Below, piece by piece: positions 1 to 8,287 of a stretch of 64,000 nucleotides of DNA. This DNA is from [Clostridium] fimetarium (GTDB taxonomy: Bacteria > Bacillota > Clostridia > Lachnospirales > Lachnospiraceae). A program made the translations under genes and the position numbers. Numbering within the stretch: the stretch's first letter is position 1; each line of letters begins with the position of its first letter. The stretch spans positions 1-64,000 of the forward strand of contig NZ_FOJI01000001.1 of the NCBI RefSeq assembly GCF_900111235.1, given 5' to 3'. The notes below the pieces were generated by a model. The model was given only the letters and a program-made list of their open reading frames with translations. It was not told the origin of the DNA and searched no databases.

Positions 1-82
1 AGACTACGAGGTAGATAGGTTAGAGGTGTAAGCATGGTAACGTGTTCAGCTGACTAATACTAATAGGTCGAGGGCTTAACCA
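1..82 (+). rRNA. 23S ribosomal RNA, 3' end (partial)
   Basis: The first 82 bases carry the conserved 3' end of bacterial 23S rRNA, including the GCTGACTAATACTAATAGG block and the terminal CTTAACC that pairs with the 5' end of the mature RNA. The gene starts outside the window. The 3' boundary is placed just after CTTAACCA and could be off by a few bases. No 5S rRNA is recognisable between this end and the tRNA genes. Confidence 0.96.
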
Positions 83-89
83 AGCGAAA

Positions 90-165
90 CATTGTCTTTG
101 CTATTAAAAGTAGAGTTGAGTAAGTTGCTTGCAACTTGCAACGTCTTTGCGAAGCAAAGACAATG
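90..165 (+). other. Inverted repeats downstream of 23S (likely processing/folded spacer)
   Basis: CATTGTCTTTGC at 90-101 is the exact reverse complement of GCAAAGACAATG at 154-165. The inner copy GTCTTTGC (143-150) can also pair with GCAAAGAC (154-161), so two alternative hairpins are possible. A role in processing of the rRNA transcript is an inference from position. The rest of 83-347 shows no gene. Confidence 0.55.
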
Positions 166-347
166 GTCATAGGATAGAACATACAAGAGAGTTATCTTTA
201 GAGATAAAGATAAAAAACGGATGATAGATATATTTAATATGCAGTTTTGAAGGAACAAACTTATAATTCCAACGAATTAAGATTTGGTTTCTTTGACTTT
301 GGGAGTTATGAAATGGCTTCCTATTTGTTTATAAATGAAACAAATAT

Positions 348-419
348 TCCTTGATGGCTCAATGGTAGAGCGCACGGCTGTTAACCGTGATGTTGTAGGT
401 TCGAGTCCTACTCAGGGAG
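348..419 (+). tRNA. tRNA-Asn (GTT)
   Basis: 72-nt cloverleaf. Acceptor TCCTTGA (348-354) pairs with TCAGGGA (412-418), with discriminator G419. The anticodon loop CTGTTAA carries GTT between CACGG and CCGTG. The T-arm contains GGTTCGAGTCC. No CCA is encoded. It is the first of three tRNA genes in the rRNA transcript. Confidence 0.97.
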
Positions 420-450
420 TTTTTTGAACCGCTCTGGCAGTTCACGATAA

Positions 451-522
451 GGCTCCATGGTCAAGCGGTTAAGACACCGCCCTTTCACGGCGGTTACAGG
501 GGTTCAAATCCCCTTGGAGTCA
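451..522 (+). tRNA. tRNA-Glu (TTC)
   Basis: 72-nt cloverleaf. Acceptor GGCTCCA (451-457) pairs with TGGAGTC (515-521), with discriminator A522. The anticodon is TTC within CCGCC-CTTTCAC-GGCGG. The T-arm contains GGTTCAAATCC. CCA is not encoded. It lies 31 nt after tRNA-Asn. Confidence 0.97.
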
Positions 523-580
523 TTTTAAATAAAACATTTGACGAATAATCAAGTGTTGGTTATAATATAGTTGTTAATAT

Positions 581-651
581 GGCGACATAGCCAAGTGGTA
601 AGGCGTAGGTCTGCAACACCTTGATCATGAGTTCAAATCTCATTGTCGCCT
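581..651 (+). tRNA. tRNA-Cys (GCA)
   Basis: 71-nt cloverleaf. Acceptor GGCGACA (581-587) pairs with TGTCGCC (644-650), with discriminator T651 as expected for Cys. The anticodon loop contains GCA. The 3' half is duplicated at 2215-2256, which suggests that this gene served as an integration target and that its 3' half was supplied by incoming DNA. Confidence 0.96.
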
Positions 652-652
652 C
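611..652 (+). repeat. 42-bp direct repeat, copy 1 (putative attL-like end in tRNA-Cys)
   Basis: Bases 611-652, from the anticodon loop to just past the discriminator of tRNA-Cys, are identical to 2215-2256. tRNA 3' halves are the classical targets of tyrosine recombinases, which rebuild the tRNA and displace the old 3' end. The intervening 1.56 kb has no integrase. Confidence 0.8.
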
Positions 653-660
653 TATAGAAA

Positions 661-694
661 AGTCTCATAAACCCTCGGTTTGTGGGGCTTTTTT
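661..694 (+). terminator. Intrinsic terminator after tRNA-Cys
   Basis: AGTCTCATAAACC (661-673) pairs with GGTTTGTGGGGCT (677-689) over 13 positions including G-U pairs, with a 3-nt loop, followed by a T run. It ends the rRNA/tRNA transcript. It lies inside the segment bracketed by the tRNA-Cys repeats, so it was probably brought in with it. Confidence 0.85.
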
Positions 695-974
695 GCGTTT
701 ATAGGTAAGAGTAGATATACCGTTTAATACCGTATTTTAATGTCTTTTACCAACTATATTTGTGTAATATTTGTGTATAGATATCTTTACAATTTCAATA
801 AATAGCCTGATTCGGATCAAAAATGACTAGAAAATTAATAATTTATTTTCAATGTGAAATGCAGCGTATGTACTAATAATTAAGAGTAGTATTTAAATAT
901 AGTTGAGTTTGATGTATAAATTTAAATAAAATTTATTTGTAACAATAACAACTTTTTATATTAGAACTTAAATA
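695..974. other. AT-rich intergenic stretch, no gene seen
   Basis: Very AT-rich spacer between the tRNA terminator and the promoter of the next gene. No open frame with a ribosome binding site and no convincing hairpin were found. Confidence 0.5.
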
Positions 975-1004
975 TTGATTGTAACTGTAAAAATATGGTA
1001 TAAT
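975..1004 (+). promoter_or_regulatory. Putative sigma-A promoter
   Basis: TTGATT (975-980), 18-bp spacer, then TATAAT (999-1004) with an extended -10 TG at 996-997. It lies about 60 bp upstream of the membrane protein at 1065. Confidence 0.55.
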
Positions 1005-1064
1005 ATTATTCTCTTTAACAAGAAATGGTAACCAATAAATTTAATTAGAAGAAGGGGGAACGAT

Positions 1065-2174
1065 ATGGATATAGGGTATATCTTATTATTTTTATTATTT
1101 GAAATGGCGCTTTCTTTGGTATTGGCAATTATTATTGAAGTGATATTTGTACATTTTTATGAACGTCTCACTATAAAATCGGATTTGGTATTAGTAATGC
1201 TCATCAATGTTGTTACAAATCCAATTGTGGTTACAATCGCAAATAGTTTCGTATTATCAACCAATATAAGCAAATGGTGGGTACAGCTTCCGCTTGAAGC
1301 AATTGTGGTGATTGTAGAATGGCAGTTTTATAAAAATTATGTTACGCGCATCAAAAGGCCATTAAAATGTTCTGTTTTAGCGAATGGAATTTCCTATTTC
1401 CTACCGATGTTGGTCGCATTTATACTCAGTAGTTCGTTTGGTGCTACAACCGTTTTTGCCAATCCGATAATGGTTACAAACGATCCATTTTTAAGGAATC
1501 ACCAAGATGAGTGCTTATTTTCTGGAGACACGTATAGTGCCAATGGGGAAGGTGGCGAATTGAAGCTTTACCAAAGTCCCGAGACACCTTGGGTTGTTGA
1601 TTCTATTCCAAATGGAACTGATTTTCTTATTCATATGACTTATGAAAGTCATGGAATAATATGGGGTAATGTTATTGGTGAATATCAAGGTTGGGTTAAT
1701 CTGAGCTGGCAAAAGTTAAAATATTCGAAAGATATGTTTTTAAATGATCATAAAGATAACTATACGAATTATAATGGTGAAATAAAAGGCTATGAAACCA
1801 AGTCTAAGATTGTATTATGGACCTTTCCACATAGTAGTGACTATCAAGTATATACAGATGCAAAAGAAATAAACAGATATGTAAGTCGAATTAATAACAA
1901 TAAAGACACCTATGTTTTTATAGATGAAGAAGGCAACAAATGGGTTGCTAGTCCAGAAGATCTTAGATGGATATATGTTTCAGATCCTGAAAATACTGAT
2001 TTAGCTAACATACGCTATTTTGATCGTGTTTTATTTGAAAATGAGCAGACCCCGCCGAGAATTTCATGGGATTATATAGGATTCATGTTGGTCGTGTCTT
2101 TCATCTCATCATCAATAGGTGTTCACTACATAAAAACTAAAGTTAATATTCATGTACAACAAAATATTCAATAA
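1065..2174 (+). CDS. Membrane protein with SH3-like extracytoplasmic region
   Basis: 369 residues, unknown function. The first ~130 residues hold about four hydrophobic helices. A soluble middle part (about 145-340) contains a bacterial-SH3-like stretch (DFLIHMTYES...GWVNLSW). A single transmembrane helix follows near 340-360 with a short basic tail. The ATG follows a purine-rich AAGAAGGGGG site. It is the only gene in the 1.56 kb between the two tRNA-Cys repeats, so it is the sole cargo of that islet. The topology suggests a sensor or envelope protein, but this is inference. Confidence 0.8.
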   Translation: MDIGYILLFLLFEMALSLVLAIIIEVIFVHFYERLTIKSDLVLVMLINVVTNPIVVTIANSFVLSTNISKWWVQLPLEAIVVIVEWQFYKNYVTRIKRPLKCSVLANGISYFLPMLVAFILSSSFGATTVFANPIMVTNDPFLRNHQDECLFSGDTYSANGEGGELKLYQSPETPWVVDSIPNGTDFLIHMTYESHGIIWGNVIGEYQGWVNLSWQKLKYSKDMFLNDHKDNYTNYNGEIKGYETKSKIVLWTFPHSSDYQVYTDAKEINRYVSRINNNKDTYVFIDEEGNKWVASPEDLRWIYVSDPENTDLANIRYFDRVLFENEQTPPRISWDYIGFMLVVSFISSSIGVHYIKTKVNIHVQQNIQ

Positions 2175-2214
2175 CAGAATCGCATCTATTTTTGAATAGA
2201 TTTCTATCAACGGC

Positions 2215-2256
2215 CTGCAACACCTTGATCATGAGTTCAAATCTCATTGTCGCCTC
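2215..2256 (+). repeat. 42-bp direct repeat, copy 2 (displaced tRNA-Cys 3' half)
   Basis: Identical to 611-652. It has no 5' half, D-arm or acceptor partner, so it is not a tRNA gene. It is best read as the original 3' end of tRNA-Cys displaced by integration. The strong hairpin starting at its last base is then probably the ancestral tRNA terminator. Confidence 0.8.
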
Positions 2257-2314
2257 AAAACAAAAGCTCCAGTAAATATGCGATATGCATTTATTTACTG
2301 GAGCTTTTGTTTTG
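2256..2314. terminator. 23-bp perfect-stem terminator
   Basis: Bases 2256-2278 are the exact reverse complement of 2292-2314, with a short AT-rich loop and T-rich 3' arm (GCTTTTGTTTTG). It can act in both directions: for the + strand gene ending at 2174 and for the minus-strand pair ending at 2384. Confidence 0.85.
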
Positions 2315-2383
2315 ACTAAAATTATATTTTTATCTTGTGAGTTAATCCACATTAATAGCTAGCTATAATTTAGTTTTTAAAAA

Positions 2384-2668
2384 TTAGCAGAACTCAACAT
2401 ATTCTACATTTTCAATATCATATTTTAAAATCTCATCATGTCCGCATCGTCTATCGCGGCTATCTTCAATTTTAATACAAAAAGTGCGCGAACATACCTC
2501 AATAATAAGGCCTTCAACTACTTCAGGTTCTCCAAAGCAATTCAATCCAACTTCAACTATTTGATCTGTAAGCATTGCAATTTTTAGTGCCTCTCGAATA
2601 CCTTCTAAACAATCGGTATCTGTACTCATAATCGATACATCATAATTATCGTTATTTAATTGCGTCAT
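2384..2668 (-). CDS. Small hypothetical protein, paralogue of its neighbour
   Basis: 94 residues from the preferred ATG at 2668, which has the AAGGGTGG site upstream. The longer frame from 2704 lacks a ribosome binding site. The C-terminal ~75 residues align by eye with the 76-residue product of the next upstream gene. Shared features are the EALK/ESLK helix, a V(T)-x-L strand, an EG-I/V-x-E turn, a D-R-D segment and the ending S/E-V-(D/E)-(F/Y)-x-C. A small beta-barrel such as the Sm-like fold is possible but unproven. The two genes form an operon and probably arose by duplication. Confidence 0.7.
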   Translation of the reverse strand: MTQLNNDNYDVSIMSTDTDCLEGIREALKIAMLTDQIVEVGLNCFGEPEVVEGLIIEVCSRTFCIKIEDSRDRRCGHDEILKYDIENVEYVEFC

Positions 2669-2707
2669 ATCTTTTTCCACCCTTTCCAAATTCAAATTTA
2701 TCATCTT

Positions 2708-2938
2708 CTAACATTCATCACATATAAAATCAACGGATTTAATTGCGTGAATTGCAACAATTGCTTTATCAATATCATCTCGGTCAGTTGGATCAAGCCA
2801 TACTCGGCATGCTGTAGACCATAAACGTTCAACGATGCAACCTTCTAATTTTGTACAACTTTTTAGCGTTATCGTGACTTGCTGACCTGTAATGTCGGCA
2901 AATTTTAGTGATTCTTTAACTGATAGGCAGTTTGACAT
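2708..2938 (-). CDS. Small hypothetical protein, paralogue pair
   Basis: 76 residues starting at ATG 2938, chosen because GGAGG lies 8 bases upstream; the frame opens 15 bases earlier. It is the first gene of a two-gene minus-strand operon with its paralogue at 2384-2668. The predicted pattern is one helix (VKESLKFA) followed by beta strands (QQVTITLK, LEGCIVERL, CRVWLD) and an alpha-beta end with two C-terminal cysteines (ICDEC). No catalytic motif is evident. The function is unknown. Confidence 0.72.
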   Translation of the reverse strand: MSNCLSVKESLKFADITGQQVTITLKSCTKLEGCIVERLWSTACRVWLDPTDRDDIDKAIVAIHAIKSVDFICDEC

Positions 2939-3186
2939 TTTTATTTCCTCCACGTATTTTTATTAGGATATAGGATAATTTATCCCATACAATACAATAT
3001 TCAAAGAATGTAACAATGACACTTTTATCTATTAATGTAGAGAAAATTAAATGAGATACATGATAAATATAATAAACATTTAGTTTATAATTTCCTTGAT
3101 ATATGATATAATAACAAGGCGTTTGGAAGATTGTTAAAGGTGAAAAAGGAACTGTATTTTGGTGATAGTAAATTGGGGAATTAACT

Positions 3187-4881
3187 ATGGAAGATGTTCG
3201 GTCGTATAATGAGTTATTGGGAAATGAGAAATTAGAACAAAATATGCAACAAAAATTGAAGCAAAGAGTTAAAGAAGTTGAAAATAATTCTTTGCAGACG
3301 ATGGCGACTATAGCTCATACAATCGATGCTAAAGATAGCTATAAAAATGGTCATTCTGAAAGAGTAGCAAAGTATTCTGTTGAAATCGGAAGAAGGATTG
3401 GCATAAAAGGGAATGAATTGTCTAATTTATATTATGTAGCATTATTACATGATATTGGCAGCATAGGAATACCAGATGCTATAATTGGAAAGCCATCTAG
3501 TCTTACATTAGAAGAATATGAAATTATAAAAACCCATACATTAATTGGCGATAATATTTTAAAAGGCATTGATATTTTTCCGAAACTTAGAGATGGCGCA
3601 AGGTCTCATCATGAGCATTTTGATGGAAAAGGATATCCAGATGGATTAAAAAGAGAAGAAATTCCAATGAATGCTAGGATTATTGGAATGGCAGATGCTT
3701 ACGATGCTATGGTTTCTAATCGATCATATAGAAAAGAGTATACTTTTACAGAAGTTAAAAAAGAGATATTTAGATGCAGGGAAACACAGTTTGATCCACT
3801 AGTAGCAGATATACTGTTAGAAATGTTAGATGAGGGATTTAACATTAGCATAGATACAAAACAGCAAGTAGAAGACTTTGATTCAACATCAGATAATATT
3901 CTAATTCTACAACGCCTTATGAAAGATTATGCTCAAGATACTTATAATAATATTTACAAAGATACGTTGACGAATGTGTGGAATCGTGATTATATAAAGA
4001 AATATGTTGACGGATATTTGAGTACTCCATTGAATCGTGGCATTATGTTTATGCTTGATCTGGACAATTTTAAAAGTGTCAATGATATATACGGGCACAG
4101 TGCAGGCGATAATATTATAATAAATCTCGCAAATACAATGAAAGAAATCATTGGTGATATTGGCATTATATCAAGAATTGGAGGAGATGAGTTTGTAGTA
4201 TTTTTCCCGAATGAAGATGACAATGATTATATTAGAATAATTGCAGAAAAGATTATTAATGCTGTGAAATCAAAGATCGGGCCTACTAGAAAGGGATGCG
4301 GTGTTTCGGTTTCTATAGGAATCGCGCAATCTGATATTGCAATTAATTCATTTGAAAAATTATTTGATAATGCAGATAAAGCCTTGTATTATGTAAAGGA
4401 GCATGGTAAAGGTCATTGTCATACATATGATGATAGAGAATTTAGTTTACATAATGATAGAGGCGTAGAAGCTGATGTTTTATATTTGAAAAAAAAATTA
4501 GAAGAAGATGGAATTATTTCTGGCGCTTATAGAGTAGGATATGATGGATTCACAAAAATATACCAGTTTGTCTCTAGAAGTATGGAAAGAACGGAACAAA
4601 ATGGTATTTTAGTGTTATATACGATTTTTGAAACCAATGGGAATTTACTGGATAGTGCTGTATTGGCAGAATGTATGATTACATTAGAAACAGCAATTGT
4701 AAAATCAATCCGAAAAGGAGATGTCACAACAAGATATAGTGATTATCAGCAACTAGTAATGATACTGGACGCAGATAAACATAATGGGCGATTGGTGGCA
4801 AGAAGAATCTATGATATATTTAAACAGAATTTTGGTGAAAAGATAGAAATCAAATTTGAAATTACAGATATAAGAACTTAA
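3187..4881 (+). CDS. HD-GYP phosphodiesterase / GGDEF diguanylate cyclase protein
   Basis: 564 residues, cytoplasmic, no membrane segment. An N-terminal coiled-coil-like stretch (10-35) is followed by an HD-GYP domain (about 40-235) with HD at 88-89, HHE at 141-143 and GYP at 149-151. These are the metal and signature residues of c-di-GMP phosphodiesterases. A GGDEF domain (about 255-425) keeps an intact GGDEF at 342-346, but the RxxD inhibitory site five residues before it is missing. Residues 440-564 form an unassigned C-terminal region. The protein could make and break c-di-GMP. The ATG follows a GGGGAATTAACT context and an extended -10 (TGATATAAT, 3104-3112). Confidence 0.9.
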   Translation: MEDVRSYNELLGNEKLEQNMQQKLKQRVKEVENNSLQTMATIAHTIDAKDSYKNGHSERVAKYSVEIGRRIGIKGNELSNLYYVALLHDIGSIGIPDAIIGKPSSLTLEEYEIIKTHTLIGDNILKGIDIFPKLRDGARSHHEHFDGKGYPDGLKREEIPMNARIIGMADAYDAMVSNRSYRKEYTFTEVKKEIFRCRETQFDPLVADILLEMLDEGFNISIDTKQQVEDFDSTSDNILILQRLMKDYAQDTYNNIYKDTLTNVWNRDYIKKYVDGYLSTPLNRGIMFMLDLDNFKSVNDIYGHSAGDNIIINLANTMKEIIGDIGIISRIGGDEFVVFFPNEDDNDYIRIIAEKIINAVKSKIGPTRKGCGVSVSIGIAQSDIAINSFEKLFDNADKALYYVKEHGKGHCHTYDDREFSLHNDRGVEADVLYLKKKLEEDGIISGAYRVGYDGFTKIYQFVSRSMERTEQNGILVLYTIFETNGNLLDSAVLAECMITLETAIVKSIRKGDVTTRYSDYQQLVMILDADKHNGRLVARRIYDIFKQNFGEKIEIKFEITDIRT

Positions 4882-4927
4882 TATTGTTAAATTGTTAAAT
4901 TGTTAATTTTGAGAGATGAGGTCAGTT

Positions 4928-5812
4928 ATGAAGAAATTGAGACAATGGACATTTATATATGGATTGCTTGCAGTTATTATTATAACTTCATCTTTAACGG
5001 TTGCTTGTAAAAGTGAAAATATAGTAGATGATGGGTATATTGAGCAAGAGTCTTCTATTTATGAAACATTGGGTGTGAGTTCTGCGGAAATGTTTTCTTA
5101 TGATGATTTGATTGTTAATAAACTAAAAATGGGAATGACAGAAGAACAAGTTAAGGCGTTATTAGGTGAGCCTGCTAATTATTACGATTCAAAAGAAGTT
5201 TTGTCGAGTACAACTCCGGCCGTACAAAAGGAAACCCAGAATCAGACACAAGTAGAAACGCAGAAAGTAACACAGGTTCAGGCGCAAACAGAAAATGGCG
5301 TTAGGCCAGATGAAGTTTTAGATGAAAAAGTATATGCTTATAATGATTTGTCATTGATATTTATGTCAATTGATAATATCTACAAATTATGTGCTGCTGC
5401 ATCATTAGGTGATGATGACATATTTTCAAGAGGCATTAAGGTTGGTGATAGCAAAGATAAAATTATGGAACTTTTTTATAGAGACAGTAATTGTCTGAAT
5501 AATAATATGATGACAGAAGATAATTCCAGTATCATAGGGAAGTATCTATATGGAAGTTTTACGCTTGATAATTTGGCTTCTGTAAAAAAATCAGATAAGA
5601 TTCAGTATGGAGTTATTAATTATAATGGTTATACTTCGATGGAGACAGCGAAATCATATATATTAGAATTTACATATTTTGAACCACCTTATAAAGAACA
5701 ATATGCAACGTATAATGATGATTTTGCTCAAATTGCTTTTGATATTGATGAAAAAGGAATTATTACAGGAATTAGATGGTATTACTATCCTCAAATTAAT
5801 ACTTCAAAATAA
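4928..5812 (+). CDS. Lipoprotein with SmpA/BamE-like motifs
   Basis: 294 residues from ATG 4928, preferred over 4916 because GATGAGG lies just upstream. A lysine/arginine start, a hydrophobic core and TVAC form a slightly atypical lipobox, so it is probably a membrane-anchored lipoprotein. The segment KLKMGMTEEQVKALLGEP matches the small SmpA/OmlA (BamE-like) motif, and a weaker second copy (GIKVGDSKDKIMELF) follows a Gln/Thr-rich linker. It lies 46 bases after the c-di-GMP protein and may share its transcript. The function is unknown. Confidence 0.75.
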   Translation: MKKLRQWTFIYGLLAVIIITSSLTVACKSENIVDDGYIEQESSIYETLGVSSAEMFSYDDLIVNKLKMGMTEEQVKALLGEPANYYDSKEVLSSTTPAVQKETQNQTQVETQKVTQVQAQTENGVRPDEVLDEKVYAYNDLSLIFMSIDNIYKLCAAASLGDDDIFSRGIKVGDSKDKIMELFYRDSNCLNNNMMTEDNSSIIGKYLYGSFTLDNLASVKKSDKIQYGVINYNGYTSMETAKSYILEFTYFEPPYKEQYATYNDDFAQIAFDIDEKGIITGIRWYYYPQINTSK

Positions 5813-5863
5813 TTCCTAGGATAGAGGAATTAAATAAGAAAATTTGTATGGGAGATTAATAAA

Positions 5864-6784
5864 ATGAATGACACAACTTTAGTAATTATGGCAGCAGGAA
5901 TTGGAAGTAGATTTGGTGGCGGAGTTAAGCAACTTGAGCCGATGGGTCCTAATGGAGAGATCATCATGGATTATTCAATCTACGATGCAATCGAGGCTGG
6001 TTTTAACAAAGTAGTATTTGTTATAAGAAAAGATCTGGAAGAATCATTTAAAGACATAATAGGGAATAGAATTGAACAAGTAGTCAAAGTTGAATATGTA
6101 TTTCAACAAGTGGAAAATACTCCCGAAGGTGTCAAAGTTACAGAGGGAAGAGAAAAACCTTGGGGAACAGGACAAGCAATTCTTTCTTGTAAAGGGATAG
6201 TGAATGAACCATTTCTTGTAATTAATGCCGATGATTATTATGGTAAAACTGGATTTAAAAAGATTCATGATTATTTAGTGGAAGAACATGGTACGGAAGT
6301 GGAACAAGTTATGTGTATGGCCGGATTTATTCTTGGTAATACATTAAGTGATAATGGTTCAGTTACTAGAGGCGTTTGTCTAGTTGATGATAACAAGCAT
6401 TTGGTTAGTGTTAGAGAGACTTCAGGCATTGTAAAAAATGATAATGGTGGAGCATCATATGAGTGTGATGGAAGTATGGTAAATATTGACCCTAATAGTT
6501 ATGTATCTATGAATATGTGGGGATTTGATCCAAAGTTTTTAGATGAACTTGAAAGTGGATTTGTAAAGTTTCTTGGTGAATTAAAAGCAGGTGATTTCAA
6601 GAGTGAATATTTACTTCCAACGATTGTTGACCAATTGATAAAGTCAAAAAGAGCAGTGGCAACCGTGCTTGAAACGCAAGATAAATGGTTTGGAGTAACA
6701 TATAAAGAAGATAAACCAATCGTAGTAAAATCAATTCAAAAATTAATATCAGAAGGAAAATATCCAAACAAATTATACAAATAA
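5864..6784 (+). CDS. Sugar-phosphate nucleotidyltransferase family protein
   Basis: 306 residues of the NTP-transferase fold. The N-terminal nucleotide-binding signature MAAGIGSRFGGGVKQL is at residues 9-24. A WGTGQAIL stretch and NADDYYG (metal-binding aspartates) follow. Such enzymes join a nucleoside triphosphate and a sugar-1-phosphate to give an activated sugar. The exact sugar cannot be read from the sequence. The position before a Wzz-like chain-length protein and a BY-kinase-like protein suggests surface polysaccharide synthesis. Confidence 0.85.
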   Translation: MNDTTLVIMAAGIGSRFGGGVKQLEPMGPNGEIIMDYSIYDAIEAGFNKVVFVIRKDLEESFKDIIGNRIEQVVKVEYVFQQVENTPEGVKVTEGREKPWGTGQAILSCKGIVNEPFLVINADDYYGKTGFKKIHDYLVEEHGTEVEQVMCMAGFILGNTLSDNGSVTRGVCLVDDNKHLVSVRETSGIVKNDNGGASYECDGSMVNIDPNSYVSMNMWGFDPKFLDELESGFVKFLGELKAGDFKSEYLLPTIVDQLIKSKRAVATVLETQDKWFGVTYKEDKPIVVKSIQKLISEGKYPNKLYK

Positions 6785-6810
6785 GGATACACCGGAAGAT
6801 GGGAGCTAAG

Positions 6811-7626
6811 ATGAAGAAATTTTCAAGATTTTTACTGATATGGATAATAGTTAGTATTTTAAGTGGAGTAGCTGGATACCTGTGGTTAATGAATGAGATT
6901 TCTCCAGTATATTTTTCAACTACTCAGCTTTATGTAGTGCCAGGTGAAACGTCAGAACCCTCTCTTCGTGCTAGTGATGGTGGGTTGAAAGAAGATTTTG
7001 CTGTTGTATTTAAAAGTAATCTTGTTATTTCGGATGCACAAAAATCAGTTGGAACTTCAGAAGATTTGGCGTCATATATTTCAGTTAATACACCACGAAA
7101 TAGTAATGTTATTGAAATAATTTGTTATGATCCAGATCAGGCAACTGCCAAGCAATATGTTGATGCTGTTGCAAAAAGTGCGTTGAAGACAACAACGATT
7201 ATTCCAGTAGAGAAGATATCAATTCTTGCAGAAGGAACTTCTACAGGAGTGGCATATAAGCCACATTTATATAGATATACGGCATATCTTTTTCTCGCCG
7301 GCGCATTCATATGTTTCTTTATAGAACTTATAGTTGCATTATTAATTAGCGCATTTAGCAAACATAAAGAAGAAGATGATGAAGCGGAATACAACCGATA
7401 TTATGGAAATGTAGTTAAATATGATGAAAACCCCAAAAAATCAGATGTAGGTAAAGAAATAAAAAAAGCGACGAAAGAATCAGCAGCATCCTTGGACGAT
7501 GATTTATTATTAGATGACTCAGAGGTAGTTGGCGTTGATGTTTTTATTGATACGCAAGCAGACGAAGAACCAGATTTTATAAATGAAGAATCAAGTTCAG
7601 AGGTTATTGGAAAAATACCAAAATAA
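6811..7626 (+). CDS. Wzz/YveK-type polysaccharide chain-length protein
   Basis: 271 residues from ATG 6811; GGGAG five bases upstream favours it over 6799. There are two transmembrane helices (about 7-27 and 155-180) flanking an extracytoplasmic domain, as in the Wzz/CapA-type co-polymerases that set polysaccharide chain length. The cytoplasmic C-terminal tail of about 85 residues is acidic (DDD, EEP, EESSSE) and tyrosine-poor. The next gene encodes a BY-kinase-like protein, the usual partner. The order is nucleotidyltransferase, co-polymerase, kinase-like. Confidence 0.8.
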   Translation: MKKFSRFLLIWIIVSILSGVAGYLWLMNEISPVYFSTTQLYVVPGETSEPSLRASDGGLKEDFAVVFKSNLVISDAQKSVGTSEDLASYISVNTPRNSNVIEIICYDPDQATAKQYVDAVAKSALKTTTIIPVEKISILAEGTSTGVAYKPHLYRYTAYLFLAGAFICFFIELIVALLISAFSKHKEEDDEAEYNRYYGNVVKYDENPKKSDVGKEIKKATKESAASLDDDLLLDDSEVVGVDVFIDTQADEEPDFINEESSSEVIGKIPK

Positions 7627-7658
7627 ATTTTGTTTGTGTTGCAAAGGAGATGAATAAT

Positions 7659-8246
7659 TTGTTTAGTGTAAATATAGATACGTTAGTAAGCATGACGCCG
7701 AAGGAAGAAACGGCATATCAAGAACTTTGTAACCGCATTCTTGCAAAAGGAAGAAAATTTAAAACGATAGCAGCAATCGGTGAAAATGGAATTGCACTTA
7801 AATTGGCAGATACAATTAGAAAATCCGAAAACAATGTCTTGTTTATTGATGCAGATTTTTCGACTTCAGTATTTATGAATAAATATAAGTTGGGTAAAAA
7901 TCTAAAAGGAATTAGCGATTACTTTGCTGGAAGTGAACTGCCAGACAAAATAATATGTGTTACAAACAAAGAAGATATCAATGTTGTATTTACTGGAGAC
8001 GTTGATAATTATTCTGTTTTGGAACAAAATGAAATCGCTTTTTGCAAACTAATGGATCTGTATAAGAATGATTATGATTATATTATCTTAGAGGTCGGAA
8101 GCGGGATAGATATAGCGAAGCTGTGTGATGGCGCATTGCTCATTATGAATAATGACGACTACAGTCAAAAGAAAGCGAAAAAGGAAGTTAATGGACTTTC
8201 AAGTGAAGGTTGTCTAATTCTTGGAGTAGTTATAAATAACGTGTAA
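7659..8246 (+). CDS. CpsD/BY-kinase-like protein lacking Walker A
   Basis: 195 residues from TTG 7659, nine bases after AAAGGAG; the ATG at 7650 would touch that site and is unlikely. The fold matches CpsD/CapB tyrosine autokinases: a VLFIDADF strand (Walker A'), a DYDYIILEVGSG strand (Walker B-like) and a C-terminal ILGVVINNV. The Walker A loop, normally GEGKST, reads AIGENGIALKLADTI and has no GKS/GKT. No tyrosine cluster is at the end. It is therefore probably a catalytically dead partner of the upstream Wzz-like protein. Confidence 0.72.
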   Translation: MFSVNIDTLVSMTPKEETAYQELCNRILAKGRKFKTIAAIGENGIALKLADTIRKSENNVLFIDADFSTSVFMNKYKLGKNLKGISDYFAGSELPDKIICVTNKEDINVVFTGDVDNYSVLEQNEIAFCKLMDLYKNDYDYIILEVGSGIDIAKLCDGALLIMNNDDYSQKKAKKEVNGLSSEGCLILGVVINNV

Positions 8247-8287
8247 CTTAATGATAAGCTAAGTATTATTGGTATGGAGATGGTTCT

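Noticed and set aside
2215-2256. Second tRNA-Cys gene
   Set aside because: Only the 3' half is present; there is no 5' acceptor strand, D-arm or full anticodon stem.
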